Assembly: GCA_011800805.1 (NCBI GenBank)
Contig: MPNW01000824.1
Location: forward strand, 86,344-132,698
Length of the DNA stretch: 46,355 nucleotides
From: Hirudo medicinalis
Taxonomy: Eukaryota; Annelida; Clitellata; Hirudinida; Hirudinidae
Direction: 5' to 3'
Part shown: one piece after another, positions 1 to 10,258 of the stretch
How the letters are laid out: the number at the start of each line of letters is the position of its first letter
Numbering within the stretch: the first letter of the stretch is position 1
The notes under the pieces: model-generated
What the model was told of the DNA's origin: nothing
Database searches by the model: none
The model's input: only the letters and a program-made list of their open reading frames with translations
Translations under genes and position numbers: made by a program

Positions 1-1085
1 TCAAAGTCAAACTCAGCTGTTTTTTGCAGCCGGATAAAATGAAAGCCAAGTCTCACCCAGAGACCTCAGACAATACAAGAAAAACATAAGACAAAAAACA
101 AAAAGCAAAAAAAACAATAAATGGACACAAATGAAATGTCTTAATGACGAACTGAGTCAAAACTTAAATCGAATATACATGAACAAAAATTTCGATGTCA
201 GTTCTTCTATCAACCAAGTACCTTCCTTAGAATGTGTGCTGTCCCATTCAAGGCAATGTTTTGAACATCTTCAACACTCGGCTTTCCGGGTATCGATTCA
301 ATTTCTTTACTAAAATTGTCACTCATAGTTCCTAAGGCTCCAACTACAACTGCCACCACTTTTGTCTTGACATTCCACATTCTAGAAATTTCTATCTGTA
401 GATCTTTGTATTTCAACCTTTTTTCTGTCTCTTTTTTCAACACATTCACGTCATCAGATATTGCCACATCCACAATCAAGCAATTTTGTTCATTTTTGTT
501 CAGGATTATTAAGTCAGGTCTGTTTGCGAGAATCGTCCTATCTGTTAATATTGTTTTATCCCACATAATGACATTGTCCTCCATCTTTGTAACTTTTTCG
601 GGCTCATGCATATAATACTTTTATGTCACTGGGAGATTAAGACTTTTGCAAATTCGCCAGTGTGTGTAGCCCGCCACCTTGTTGTGCCTCTGCAAGTACT
701 CCACTGGTGCAAGGACTTCACATCCAGCAACTATGTGACTTATGTGCTCCTCAGCTTTTAAACACAATCGGCAGACACTCTTAACTGACTGGCCAAGGAT
801 ATGTCTTTGATGGTATCTGGTGTTGAGTGCCTGATCTTGTGCTACAACCAATAAACTCTCTGTCTCTCCTTTTAATCTTCCATTAGTTAACCACTTCACA
901 CTTAATTCTTTGTTTATGTGAGCTCCCTCTAAATGTTTGAAAAACTTTCCATGGAGTGGCTTGTTTGCTATTTTTGACATTTTTTCGTTTTCTAGAGATT
1001 TCTTCAATTGACAAATCANAGTGGCTTGTTTGCTATTTTTGACATTTTTTCGTTTTCTAGAGATTTCTTCAATTGACAAATCAAA
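1..1085 (-). mobile_element. 5'-truncated REL-type non-LTR retrotransposon (LINE), 3' part
   Basis: Reading the minus strand from 1083 to 210 gives the C-terminal part of a LINE polyprotein. A zinc knuckle of the form CX2CX8HX4C (residues CRLC...HIVAGC) is followed by HWRIC and then a restriction-like endonuclease region with RPDLIIL and LIVDVAI, the PD...D type core. This order (CCHC knuckle, then REL endonuclease at the C-terminus) is that of early-branching LINEs such as the R2/NeSL/R4 groups; I cannot name the clade. One in-frame TAA at 621-623 interrupts the reading frame, so the copy is dead. No reverse transcriptase domain is present: the element stops near 1085 (5' truncation). Positions 1-209 are its 3' untranslated part, running off the window edge. 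Confidence 0.85.
955..1083. other. 64-bp perfect duplication flanking a single N (probable assembly join)
   Basis: Positions 955-1018 and 1020-1083 are identical, with one N at 1019 between them. Two contig ends that overlap but were not merged would give exactly this. The duplication lies inside the LINE and puts a shifted repeat of its coding frame upstream of the true one. Confidence 0.85.
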
Positions 1086-1219
1086 TTTTTGTTTTCAGGC
1101 AAGGTCATTAGTTTATATTTTATCTGGATTTTATTGGCTTCTTTTTTTGCAATTATTATTATTATTATTATTGTTGTTATTATTATTATTGTTTTGGTCT
1201 AACTTAGTTGCTTCCATAG

Positions 1220-3730
1220 CGAGAGGTGAGTGACCCACCAAGCACTTCTTATCGCATTCGAATGTCAGAACCTCATAACTCCAGTGGATGGGGTTTGAAT
1301 TCTTTCTCAAATTTCAGTTTGCGTAGCATCGGATCAACAACTAACGAGGAACCAGGAAAAGCGAGGCTGTCCGAGGTGAGAGACGAACGTGAAGCCGAGT
1401 ACATGGAAGAGGTTTGCAGCCACTGCATCGGGGATGGATTCCTGTTTCCATACGACAAGTACATCTGCTCGTTCCAGTTGGTTGCCTCCAATTCTGCCTT
1501 CATTCAGTCCAGGAGTTCCTTCACGGCCAGCGAGGCAGCCATCCAGTGGCCCAATCATCTGTGTCTATCCGAAGACAGGTCAGTTCCGATTCAACGATTC
1601 TCCTTTCACTTCTCATTTTCTTTTCTTTCTTCTTCTTTGCTTTCATCTTTCCAATGTTTTTTACCGACTTGACCTGCATTCAGCCACGCGGGCGGAATGA
1701 TTGGTCATGAGATGTGATAAGCATCATCAACCGAGTATGAAGTAGGAACGCCATGAAGAAACATATAATGGAGAAGATAAGCGAATGTCCCGAGGCTACA
1801 TGATCGGATGTGGCGATTATGACCGTCGATGACGATAGCGATGATGAAGACCGTGAAGGCAGTGAAGAAGATCTAATGTTAAGGAATGAAGTTCACTGGA
1901 AGATAAAGTTGGTCAACGATTCAATCTATCGAGCCAAAAATCCCTCGTCAGAAACTCGTATCAAAACACCTTTCCATATCCCAGCAAGTTTCCGTTCCAA
2001 CAAGTCATCAGTAGGCACTCCTTGAGGCAGGAATGACAGACGACGTGTGACGTGTGACAAGTTTGTTACGCCGGGCTGAACTTTCCCTCCATCGATGCGT
2101 GAACATCTCCTAGCTTAGAAGTTACACTGCGTACGACGATAAGGTCCTTTTATTACTTCGAGGAGCGTATGATGAGACCGGCGTCTCAATTTCTTTTAAT
2201 CCTCTTTGCTTTGTCATCTCCCAATCAGCTCGAAGAATCTCAAGTCAAACGACGGTTCGAACAGCACACGACGCGGTCTAGAGTTCAGGGTCGAGTTTAA
2301 GAGACATCTGACTTTTTATGCCTTGATCCTCCTCGGTCCAACTGGATTGATAACGCTGCCACTCATGTTCCTCCTCAAGTTGCCTGTCGAGAAGTGCATT
2401 AAGATCCCATCCATCGTCGTCATGATTAGCGTCTTCACTCTGCAGATTCAGTTTATTTGTACACTCTCCCCCAAGAGCCAGAGATTCGTCGTTCCCCTCA
2501 TAGGTTGGTTTGGTTTAACGACCTTGTTAAACAGCTTGTTTGTTGTTTCAACTTGTTTTAGTCGATTCCAACGCTAATAGGTTTAAATTAGGCTCAATGC
2601 TTTAAATGAAAACTCTTCATCTTTTGGATTTTGATTGGTTCGACCAGTTTGTCTGCATCCAATGCTTTGTGTTATTATTGTAGACATTATAAAACTAGTT
2701 TTAATTTATGATTCATTCTTCTTGTTCTAACTAGTTATTATAAATTTTATATTATGGATGTAATATATCATTAGAAAATTATTTTTTTTATTTATTCTTA
2801 AAATGTCTGATTTAAAATTTTTTCAGTTTCACCTTCTAAATAAAATCGCAGGAAAGTCAAGTTTTAAAAGTTAATTTTATTGCAGTGTTTTATCCAATAG
2901 CCATGCTCACGATATCCGTGATATCAGTGCCCATCAACATTGCCTTTTACCGCTCACGTAACCATTCTTCTCCTCATTTGCTCGTGTCTTCCAAGGCTTG
3001 CCGAGCGAATTGCGGTTGTAGTTGTTGTTGCTGTTCGAAGCCAATAAAACAGCCGGTTAAAACGCCATCCACGGGTCGCTGTTGCAGCTCTGAGGGAGGT
3101 GGCATGCTCCAGACTAGAGACAATTCAGACAAAGAAGTTCCTTTCTCTTTGACGATTTGCCGAGAGCCATCCTTGCTTCTGACACATCAAACTCCCAACC
3201 TATTTTACGATCGAAGACCTTTCTATGCAAGTTGCATTCTCAACAATCGCAAGACAGACTCGCAAAGACTCGAGTACAGGAAGCTGTTCCATCAGACTCT
3301 TCCTTCTCGAGGTTCTTCGAGCCAAAAATTCGAGACGAGCTTCACTGACGGCTTCACTCCTCGATCAACAAATTCTTCTTTTCTAGAAACTCCCTCTCAT
3401 CGTCAGACCTCTCAGTCAACTGATGAACTCTTCTCGGCCTTTGACTCGAATCCACGACCCTTCAAAACTCTCGTCTTGAACCGAAATGTCTACGTGGGAG
3501 GAAAGAATTCTTTGGCAAGAAAGCCGAGCAAAACCAGTCTGGACGTCTCGCTGGCTAACATCAACAACAACACGAATAACAAAGCTCCACAACAGCCACA
3601 ACAAGGTTCTAAATCCAGCAAAGATCGAAGAAAGTTTACAACAACCTGCGTCGATAATTTTCTGGTTTCTTTGGTACTTTTCTGTTTCATCTCGTATTTC
3701 TGTCTCATCGCTTATGGCTGGCTCTCTTGA
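1220..3730 (+). CDS. Divergent nicotinic-type Cys-loop ligand-gated ion channel subunit (N-terminus not in window)
   Basis: Three phase-compatible exons: about 1220-1578, 2229-2503 and 2886-3730 (stop 3728-3730). Exon 1 carries the Cys-loop, two cysteines separated by 13 residues with FPYD in the middle. Exon 2 carries TM1 (HLTFYALILLGP) and TM2 (starting at EKCIKIP, ending VPLI). Exon 3 carries TM3 (MLTISVISVPINIAFYRSR), a long intracellular loop and TM4 (NFLVSLVLFCFISYFCLIAY), ending three residues after TM4. The Cys-loop to TM1 spacing (about 65 residues) matches nicotinic receptors, and the Glu-Lys before TM2 is the cation-channel form. The vicinal Cys pair of alpha-subunit loop C is absent. 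The first half of the ligand-binding domain (signal peptide, loops D, A, E) should lie upstream, but that space is occupied by a LINE, so either more 5' exons lie outside the window or the gene is broken. The first exon's 5' edge (acceptor AG at 1218-1219) is uncertain; 1316 is another candidate. A stretch of 216 open bases at 1810-2025 lies in the first intron and looks like chance. Confidence 0.82.
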
Positions 3731-3925
3731 ACAACTGTACATTAATATGCAAACTGAACACACAGGAAATACATTGGTCGTACATCAGCGTGATGTAATT
3801 GTTCAATTTCTATCTGGATGCTTATCCGAGGGGATGCTGGGTTGGATAACGCGACCCCATTCGTACTGGATTCATCCGGCTATTTTCGCTCGACAAAACT
3901 TATCCAGCAAATCACGATGTTTTAA

Positions 3926-3931
3926 AATAAA
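3926..3931 (+). terminator. Poly(A) signal AATAAA of the Cys-loop channel gene
   Basis: AATAAA about 200 bases after the channel's stop codon, on the same strand. Confidence 0.55.
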
Positions 3932-6900
3932 ACGAGAATTATTTTGTAACATTCGAGCGGAAGGCGCATCATCAGCGCATTAACACGCTGAAAGAACCTT
4001 TAGTCCTGGGAGAGAAAGTTCTTCATATGGTCGCTCAGTCTTTTCCACATGGTTCTGTTCATCCTCGCTGTCATCGCCATCTTTCTTTTAGTCGTCGTCG
4101 TCGAAGTCAGAACCTATGGTCGTTTTAGAAGAATATGTTGAATGATTTTTATTTCATGTGCGTGGACGGAGAACATAAATTTTGCTTAAATTTCGAATTG
4201 GTCTCCTGTTGTCACGCCCATGAGCGGATGTGTTTTCGACCGATCCATAATGTGGACTCAATACCCATCTATCGGTTGTGATTTTAAAATCATTCCATAA
4301 CAATTCCTGAATTTTCAATGATCGTTCGAATTACGCTCGATTTCCTGCTAGGCAATTGGCCAATGTCTCCTCATAAAAACATGAGTCAACCCAGGGGAGT
4401 TTCTGCGCGTTGAATTAATGCAAAACCTTCACAAGTCACCAATAAAGCAAACGTAAACTTCAACCGACGAAAAAGTCCGCCCATGTGAGATTCATGACAT
4501 CTGAGACAAATATTTCCACTCTTTCCCGGTTTGGCATCTTTAACTAATCTTTTGGCTGTTTTTGTTGCTCAAAGAGGAAGCAGAGCAGATTCATGCCTTG
4601 AAGTATGGGGGCGTCATGGCATCCCCGCTAGAATAAACTCCACCATCCATCAGTCCACGGAAGTGCCGGAGCATGTATCCAACTGGGAGGAATGATTTAT
4701 CCAGTGGAATGCAGTTTAATGGACGCCAAAGCATGGCATAACTAGAACTGATTCAATTGCGCTTCATAACGGAGTAGGGCTTAAGATATCAATCGGACAT
4801 AAATTCTGAAACATCTTAAATACTTCTGACCAGACTGATCCATTCCCGCTACGCGTAGCAGTTAAATAAGCGTCCGCTACGATGCAAAACGTCGATAAAC
4901 AGGAACTTGGAGTCCTTAGCAATATTTTATGAAATCATAGATTTTCCAATTGTTCTTATTTTTATTATTTTTATTTGAAATTATATCAAAATAATGTGAT
5001 TTCAAAATGACCCATTAGGCTCGGCACCCGAAAGTGCTCAGTTTGAAATATCAGATGAAAAAGCCCGCAAAAAAAAATCAACTTAACTCCTTCCATTTGA
5101 TCTGAGAAAAAAATGAAATCGGCAGATTTATTAAAATTATTTAAAGTGATGTTCCGATGTCGTAGTTCTGAACTCTAAGCAATTAAGTCTTTGTTGAGAT
5201 GTGAAAAGTCTTCATTTCGTGAAAGGAAAATATGATGGACAGTGTGAAGCAGAACCGATTGCAACTGATTAAAATTGACAAATTGACAAAAGGACACAAA
5301 GGTCGACTTGTGTTCCAGTGTGAAGCGAATGGATTAATGAAAATAACGTATGAATGAATGAATTTCGACGTCTGAAATTCCACTAACATTTACGCGGAAT
5401 TAACCATTTCTCTACTTTCAAATGACCTGGAATATTTAATTCCAAACAAACTCCTATTTCCAAAGGAGAACAGTTTTCTAGTTGCAGTCGCATTATTCTG
5501 TTTAATTATTTTAATAAATGACTTCTTGAGTTTCATTTTTCCAAGAAATGAAATGAGAATAATTATGAATAAAGTATCAAATCTTATAACCCATCAACCG
5601 TTCGTTATTAGCATCTCGTGTCTTGAGAAGCATTGATTGTCTTTTCAACGTCACCCGTTCAGGAAGTTTGTCTCTGAGGGAAAAAGTTCCATTTCTAATC
5701 CAGACGAATCTAAAAGCACTGTCTGACAGCCATTATAAGCAGCCTTTCATTTTGGACGTTTAAAAATAATGACGGATAAGGCGCTTTATGGTTCTTTCCT
5801 TGAGGGTATCACCGGATGCAGTGAACCTGAGATGTGAACCTGAGATGGAATTGAGTAAATAAGTGGATAGTAGCCCAGATTTGTCTACATTGTTTACATT
5901 ACGAAAGCCAACCGTGCAACATCAAGATGCTCTCATTGTGAAGTTTATTCGTGCCTTCCATTCAATCCTCCATCCAACTTCAATCGATTCCTTCATTAAG
6001 ACGTCCTTGTCCGCTCCTCTTCCGCAGAACTTCTGCTAATAAAAATAGAAGTAGAACATAATAATAGTAATAAACAGACAATAATAGTAATAACAATAAT
6101 AAATAAATCTAGGATTTATGAAAATTCTGTGGATTTGTTGAAATATTTCAATGCAGACAAAAGAAACATTTCCACGGAAAATGATTTTCCTTCGCCACGT
6201 TTTAAACTCCGTGCAAGTGTTTGTGGATCTTTTGTGGATCTTTCCGTGACTGTCATCAATATTTCCAATAACTTTATCCACGCTCCTGCATCTTTATCAG
6301 CCGATGTTAATGTTGGAATGTAATTCCAGTAACTTCACTTGCCAGTCGTCTAAACTGAATTCTGATAATCTCAGTTTATTTCGTTTGATGATTTTTCTTC
6401 AACAATTTGCTTCAAAGCACGCCTGGTTTCGAATGTGAATTTTCGTTGCAGTTTTGTCTCGCAGTTTAGTAAAGAACGATTGCCAATGCGTCCATTAAGA
6501 TCTCGCTTATTCAATCCATCGAAATAAATCCGAAGACGTTTGGATAAGTGGGAGTGTAGGTTAAGTTGTTAACCCGCTTTTAAAACATCGGTTACGAGTT
6601 AAGCTAAAAGAGTTAATAGATTTGTTGCAATCGTATCAATATTCCTTGCGCCGAAATTCAATCCAGGAATAAATGTGATGCCGTGCTATGAATAGCGAGG
6701 AAAAACGTTTGTTTTCGATGAGATTACAGAAAGGAAGAGTCATGAGGTAATGGAGGTTCTTCGTAGTTTATATCTTTTCATTATGCGCTTTCGTATTAAT
6801 AATAATAATAATAACCTAACATTTATTACGAGCTATCGTATCTGAAAGTCATATTATCTTTGTTTATTACTCATTGGGATGGAAATTGTGACAAAAACAT

Positions 6901-7689
6901 AGCTAACGACCATGTGTATGATTTACCTCCAAGCATCACATCGATCAAGAAAAATACGAATATCGAAAGAAGTGAAACGAAAGTGTGCACGCTGCACAAA
7001 TAAACTTTTAAAGATGTTTAAAGTAATTTGAGATCTTCTCTGCTCGACCCTTCTAATATAACAGCAACAACAACACCATCAACAACAGCGTAAAACAATT
7101 ATGTAAATGTTTTCAAGCACCTGAGTTCCATTTTGAAGTTTCTGCCATTCCAACCTTCAAATTGAGATGTACATCGACTAGAGCGAAAAATTCAAACAAT
7201 ATTCTTTTTTAAACAACTTGATATTTATTTGCCGACAAAACGACCTGTTTATATGAGCCATTGTCAGTTGGGGGGCAATAAAAGTCATGAAGGTACGCAG
7301 CACACAACTCCACGGGTTACCATTCACCCGATGTCCAATCAATCGATATCCAAGATGCCGTCGTTTTTATGCAATTTTGCTTAATTTCTTTGCCGTTACT
7401 TCTTCCGAAGCCATCATTGGTAAGCGACTTTATTGGACCTTCTACAAAATGATTTCACTCTAACGAACTATGAATAAATCTAACACCAGCGAGGCGAAGT
7501 CGTAAATCACCGTTTGGTTGGATTTACGTCAGCCACCACGATTTTCCAAAGCATTAAGTTTCTTTTTAAGCTTTTCAATCACAGGTAGGTTATTAAACCT
7601 CACTCTGTCACCGCATAACATCCAAAGGATTCGAAAACTCGACCCACAACTGAATTTATGAGAGAAACACCGAGCAAGTTCTTCGATCA
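3932..7689. other. Intergenic, no supported gene
   Basis: AT-rich sequence with frequent stops in all frames. Small features only: a 13-bp unit repeated twice near 5820-5846 (GTGAACCTGAGAT), an AAT run near 6798-6815, and short A/T tracts. I see no splice-bounded exon, RNA gene or transposon here. Confidence 0.6.
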
Positions 7690-7695
7690 TTTATT
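7690..7695 (-). terminator. Poly(A) signal AATAAA of RPLP1
   Basis: AATAAA on the minus strand about 100 bases after the RPLP1 stop codon. Confidence 0.7.
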
Positions 7696-7795
7696 CTTAA
7701 CAACAGTAAAAATTTTTCTTGAGAATTCAGTCAGAGCTTCAAAGAACAGCTTGGTTCAGAGAAACAAATATAACAGCAGCAGCAGCCGTCGATGT

Positions 7796-8914
7796 TCAAT
7801 CAAACAGACCTGGAGAAGACAAACGAACGAGACTATTAACTCGTTTAGCTTAACTCAAACACACGAGCGACGCAACGAAGGAATCAAAAACAACCCACCG
7901 AATCCCATGTCCCCGTCGTCCTCATCCTCCGACTCTTCCTTCTTTTCCTCTTTCGCAGCCTTCGTGGCTTCTGGGGCGGCCGCTTGCGTCGTGGGTGCGG
8001 CAGAGACGACTGCAACCGAAGAAGACGCGGTGCTCGAACTTTTCACCAACTCCTTCACGTCGACCGACTTCAAGGCCTTCGCCAAGAGATCTTTAAAAAA
8101 CATTTTGAATGGCGTTTTATACGACATGCTCAAAGTCCGATCATTTCATAAACATGTCCGAGATTTGGATCTCATTCAAAAATGTTATCCTTGCCATCCA
8201 CAATTTAAATTTGTTTTATGCAATGGATTGGACATTGGTAAATCAGTCCTAATTTTTATCAAACTGACCACAATAACAGTGAATTCATAATTTCCTTAGG
8301 AACTACTCAAAATCTCCAAAACTTACTCAGCCAGAGTGAGTCGACCGAAACTTTAGCCACCTTCAAGATTTTGCCAATGTTCTCAGCCTAAATAAGGCAT
8401 TGAAAACACGTTGAATATTGAAAATTCTTTAAAATGAAATAACACCACGACCCAAAGCTAACACGATGATTCGTCAGCTATCTAGTCAGCCTTAACTTAT
8501 CACTAAACTATGGAGTAAAAATTATTCAGTCCAAACTTAAGGGTACATAGTTTTGAGAAGCAAAAATCACCAGCCAACTCCAAAACTTAACCTAAATCTC
8601 AGCACATAATAAATGACACGACATTAATAATAAGTGATTAAATTATTGAAAATATCTTGAGGTAATGGTTATAATCGACAGTTACCAAGATACTAAATAA
8701 ACAAAACAGTCTGCTTAATTTTAAACTCAATGTAGCCATTAAATCAGGAATTTTGCAATTTAAACACAGAGCCCATGCAACAAATTTAGAAAAACAGAGT
8801 TTGGGAAAGGAAAACACATTGCAGAAAAATTAATTTAATTACCGATACTTCTGCTCCGTAATCTGACAGAATAAATGCAGAATATGCGCAAGCCAACTCG
8901 GCCTTCTCGTCCAT
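7796..8914 (-). CDS. RPLP1: 60S acidic ribosomal protein P1 (ribosomal stalk)
   Basis: Four exons on the minus strand: 8843-8914, 8327-8387, 7899-8090 and 7796-7809. They join in phase to 339 nt (112 residues). The start MDEKAELACAYSAFILSD aligns without gaps to insect P1 as I remember it, the second exon gives the ENIGKILKVAKVSVDSLW helix region, and the third gives LLAKALKSVDVKELV, an Ala-rich hinge and an acidic EEKKEESEDEDD tail. The last intron falls inside the universal C-terminal motif, so spliced mRNA ends MGFGLFD, the sequence that binds translational GTPases. P1 pairs with P2 and docks on P0 to form the lateral stalk of the large subunit. The final exon has only 14 coding bases. If the last intron were retained, translation would run on past GFG into unrelated residues (stop near 7855). 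The larger plus-strand open frame over this locus (7658-8290) is an antisense shadow. Confidence 0.97.
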
Positions 8915-9351
8915 TTTCTCCGAGTTTACGCAGAAAGGGAAACTGCTCCTGCCAAGAAAGCAAAGATACATATTGAGGCTAGTCTTCTTGTTTTCAATTA
9001 AATTAATTTATCTGTTATATTTTTTTTAATGTACACGAATAATAATGAATTAAATGAATACAGATGTTTATCCATGCAACGGTAAAATAAATAATAATGT
9101 AATTTTCAAACTTTTACTATTTGCTATTCATCATTAATAAATTGAGAGCAATAAACGATTAATTTTTCAATTATTACAAGTTTTAACCACAGTTATCCGA
9201 AAATGAAATTAAATTTTTTAACAGATCAGGATGAAGAACGTAACAGTGGTGAACATGATACTCAATGGTATGAGGTTTTATCAGATTCCAACAATAAATA
9301 AAGTTGGCTTCAAATCTTTTAATTCCATACAAATTTGTTTAATTCAATTAG
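8915..9351 (-). promoter_or_regulatory. RPLP1 upstream region with possible 5' TOP-like tract
   Basis: Upstream of the RPLP1 start codon the minus strand has a pyrimidine tract CCCTTTCTGC at 8930-8939, 16 bases before the ATG. Ribosomal protein mRNAs usually begin with such a tract (5' TOP), so this is a candidate transcription start. The rest, up to the LINE at 9352, is AT-rich and shows nothing else. Confidence 0.35.
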
Positions 9352-10258
9352 AAATTAAAACATCAAACTCTACTCAGCATCTTCATCTCTCCTCAACTCT
9401 TCCTTACAAACTGCTATTGACAGGTTGGTGTTATGGAGTGAAAAATGGCAATTGCAATTAGCCCCAGATGCAACAACAAATGCCTTCAAGTTTCCATCAA
9501 GAGAACGAGGGACAACACCCCGCCCAACAAATACACAACTGACAACATCCGTGACCTTGGTGTCCTCATTGACAGTAAACTGTCACTTTTAAAGCCATAT
9601 CAACAACATCATTCACTAGGCCTTTACCAGAATACGTGTAATTCTCAAATCTTTTCGCACAAGAGATAAACGAATATTGACCAGAGCGTATTGCACTTAT
9701 GTTCGGCCAATCCTTGAATATTGTTTCCCAAGCTGGAGCCCCATAGCAAGCAGCTCATAACGAAGATTGAACGTGTCCAAAAATTTTTCACAAAAACCAT
9801 TCCAGGATTGCGGACGCTACCTCACAGGAGCAGACTTCAGAAACTCGGACTCAAGACCCTCGAACATCGACGCCTCATCCACGATTTATGCCTCTGCTAC
9901 AAAATAGTACGCAGCTTCACTCACTGCATCATTCCGGAATTCCCCGTTTTCATATCATCTCGCTCACGTGGTCATACCCTCCGTCTACTCCAAGAAAAAT
10001 GCTCCACTACTCACAAGCTCGTCAATCGAATCGTGAAACCCTGGAACTCTCTGCCCCCAGAAATCATCAGCTCGTCAACCCATACTAGATTCCAAGCTTG
10101 CTTATCTACCATCGATCTCAACAAATATCTTACAATTAAATGAGTTCAAGATTTTTTATGCACCACTCTAGATCTATAAACTAACTGACTACAAATCACG
10201 TTAGTGGTCATTCGTGACCCTCTTTTTGGTTGAAATAAATACATAAATAAAAAAAAAT
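9352..10258 (+). mobile_element. 5'-truncated CR1-like LINE, 3' end of reverse transcriptase ORF and tail
   Basis: Broken plus-strand frames carry the C-terminal blocks of CR1/jockey-type reverse transcriptases in order: IKLYSASSS and LWSEKWQLQLA (9358-9465), then after a frameshift DLGVLIDSKLSL (about 9550-9590), then RPILEY (about 9706), and from 9721 ERVQKFFTKTIPGLRTLPHR, LGLKTLEHRRLIHDLCLCYKI and the closing PWNSLPPEI to a stop at 10143. At least two frameshifts make it dead. It begins just after where the catalytic YADD motif would be, so it is 5' truncated. The 3' untranslated part ends in a hairpin (10206-10219) and an AATAAATA-type tail at about 10230-10258. Confidence 0.88.

Noticed and set aside
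1810..2025. 71-codon acidic frame between channel exons
   Set aside because: Exons 1220-1578 and 2229-2503 join in phase with the expected Cys-loop to TM1 spacing, so this interval is intron.
7658..8290. 210-codon open frame on the plus strand
   Set aside because: Antisense to RPLP1; its Ser-rich and acidic look is the complement of the P1 hinge and acidic tail.
8388..8842. Possible intronic snoRNA in RPLP1 intron 1
   Set aside because: Ribosomal protein introns often host snoRNAs, but I could not find a paired C box and D box with a terminal stem.
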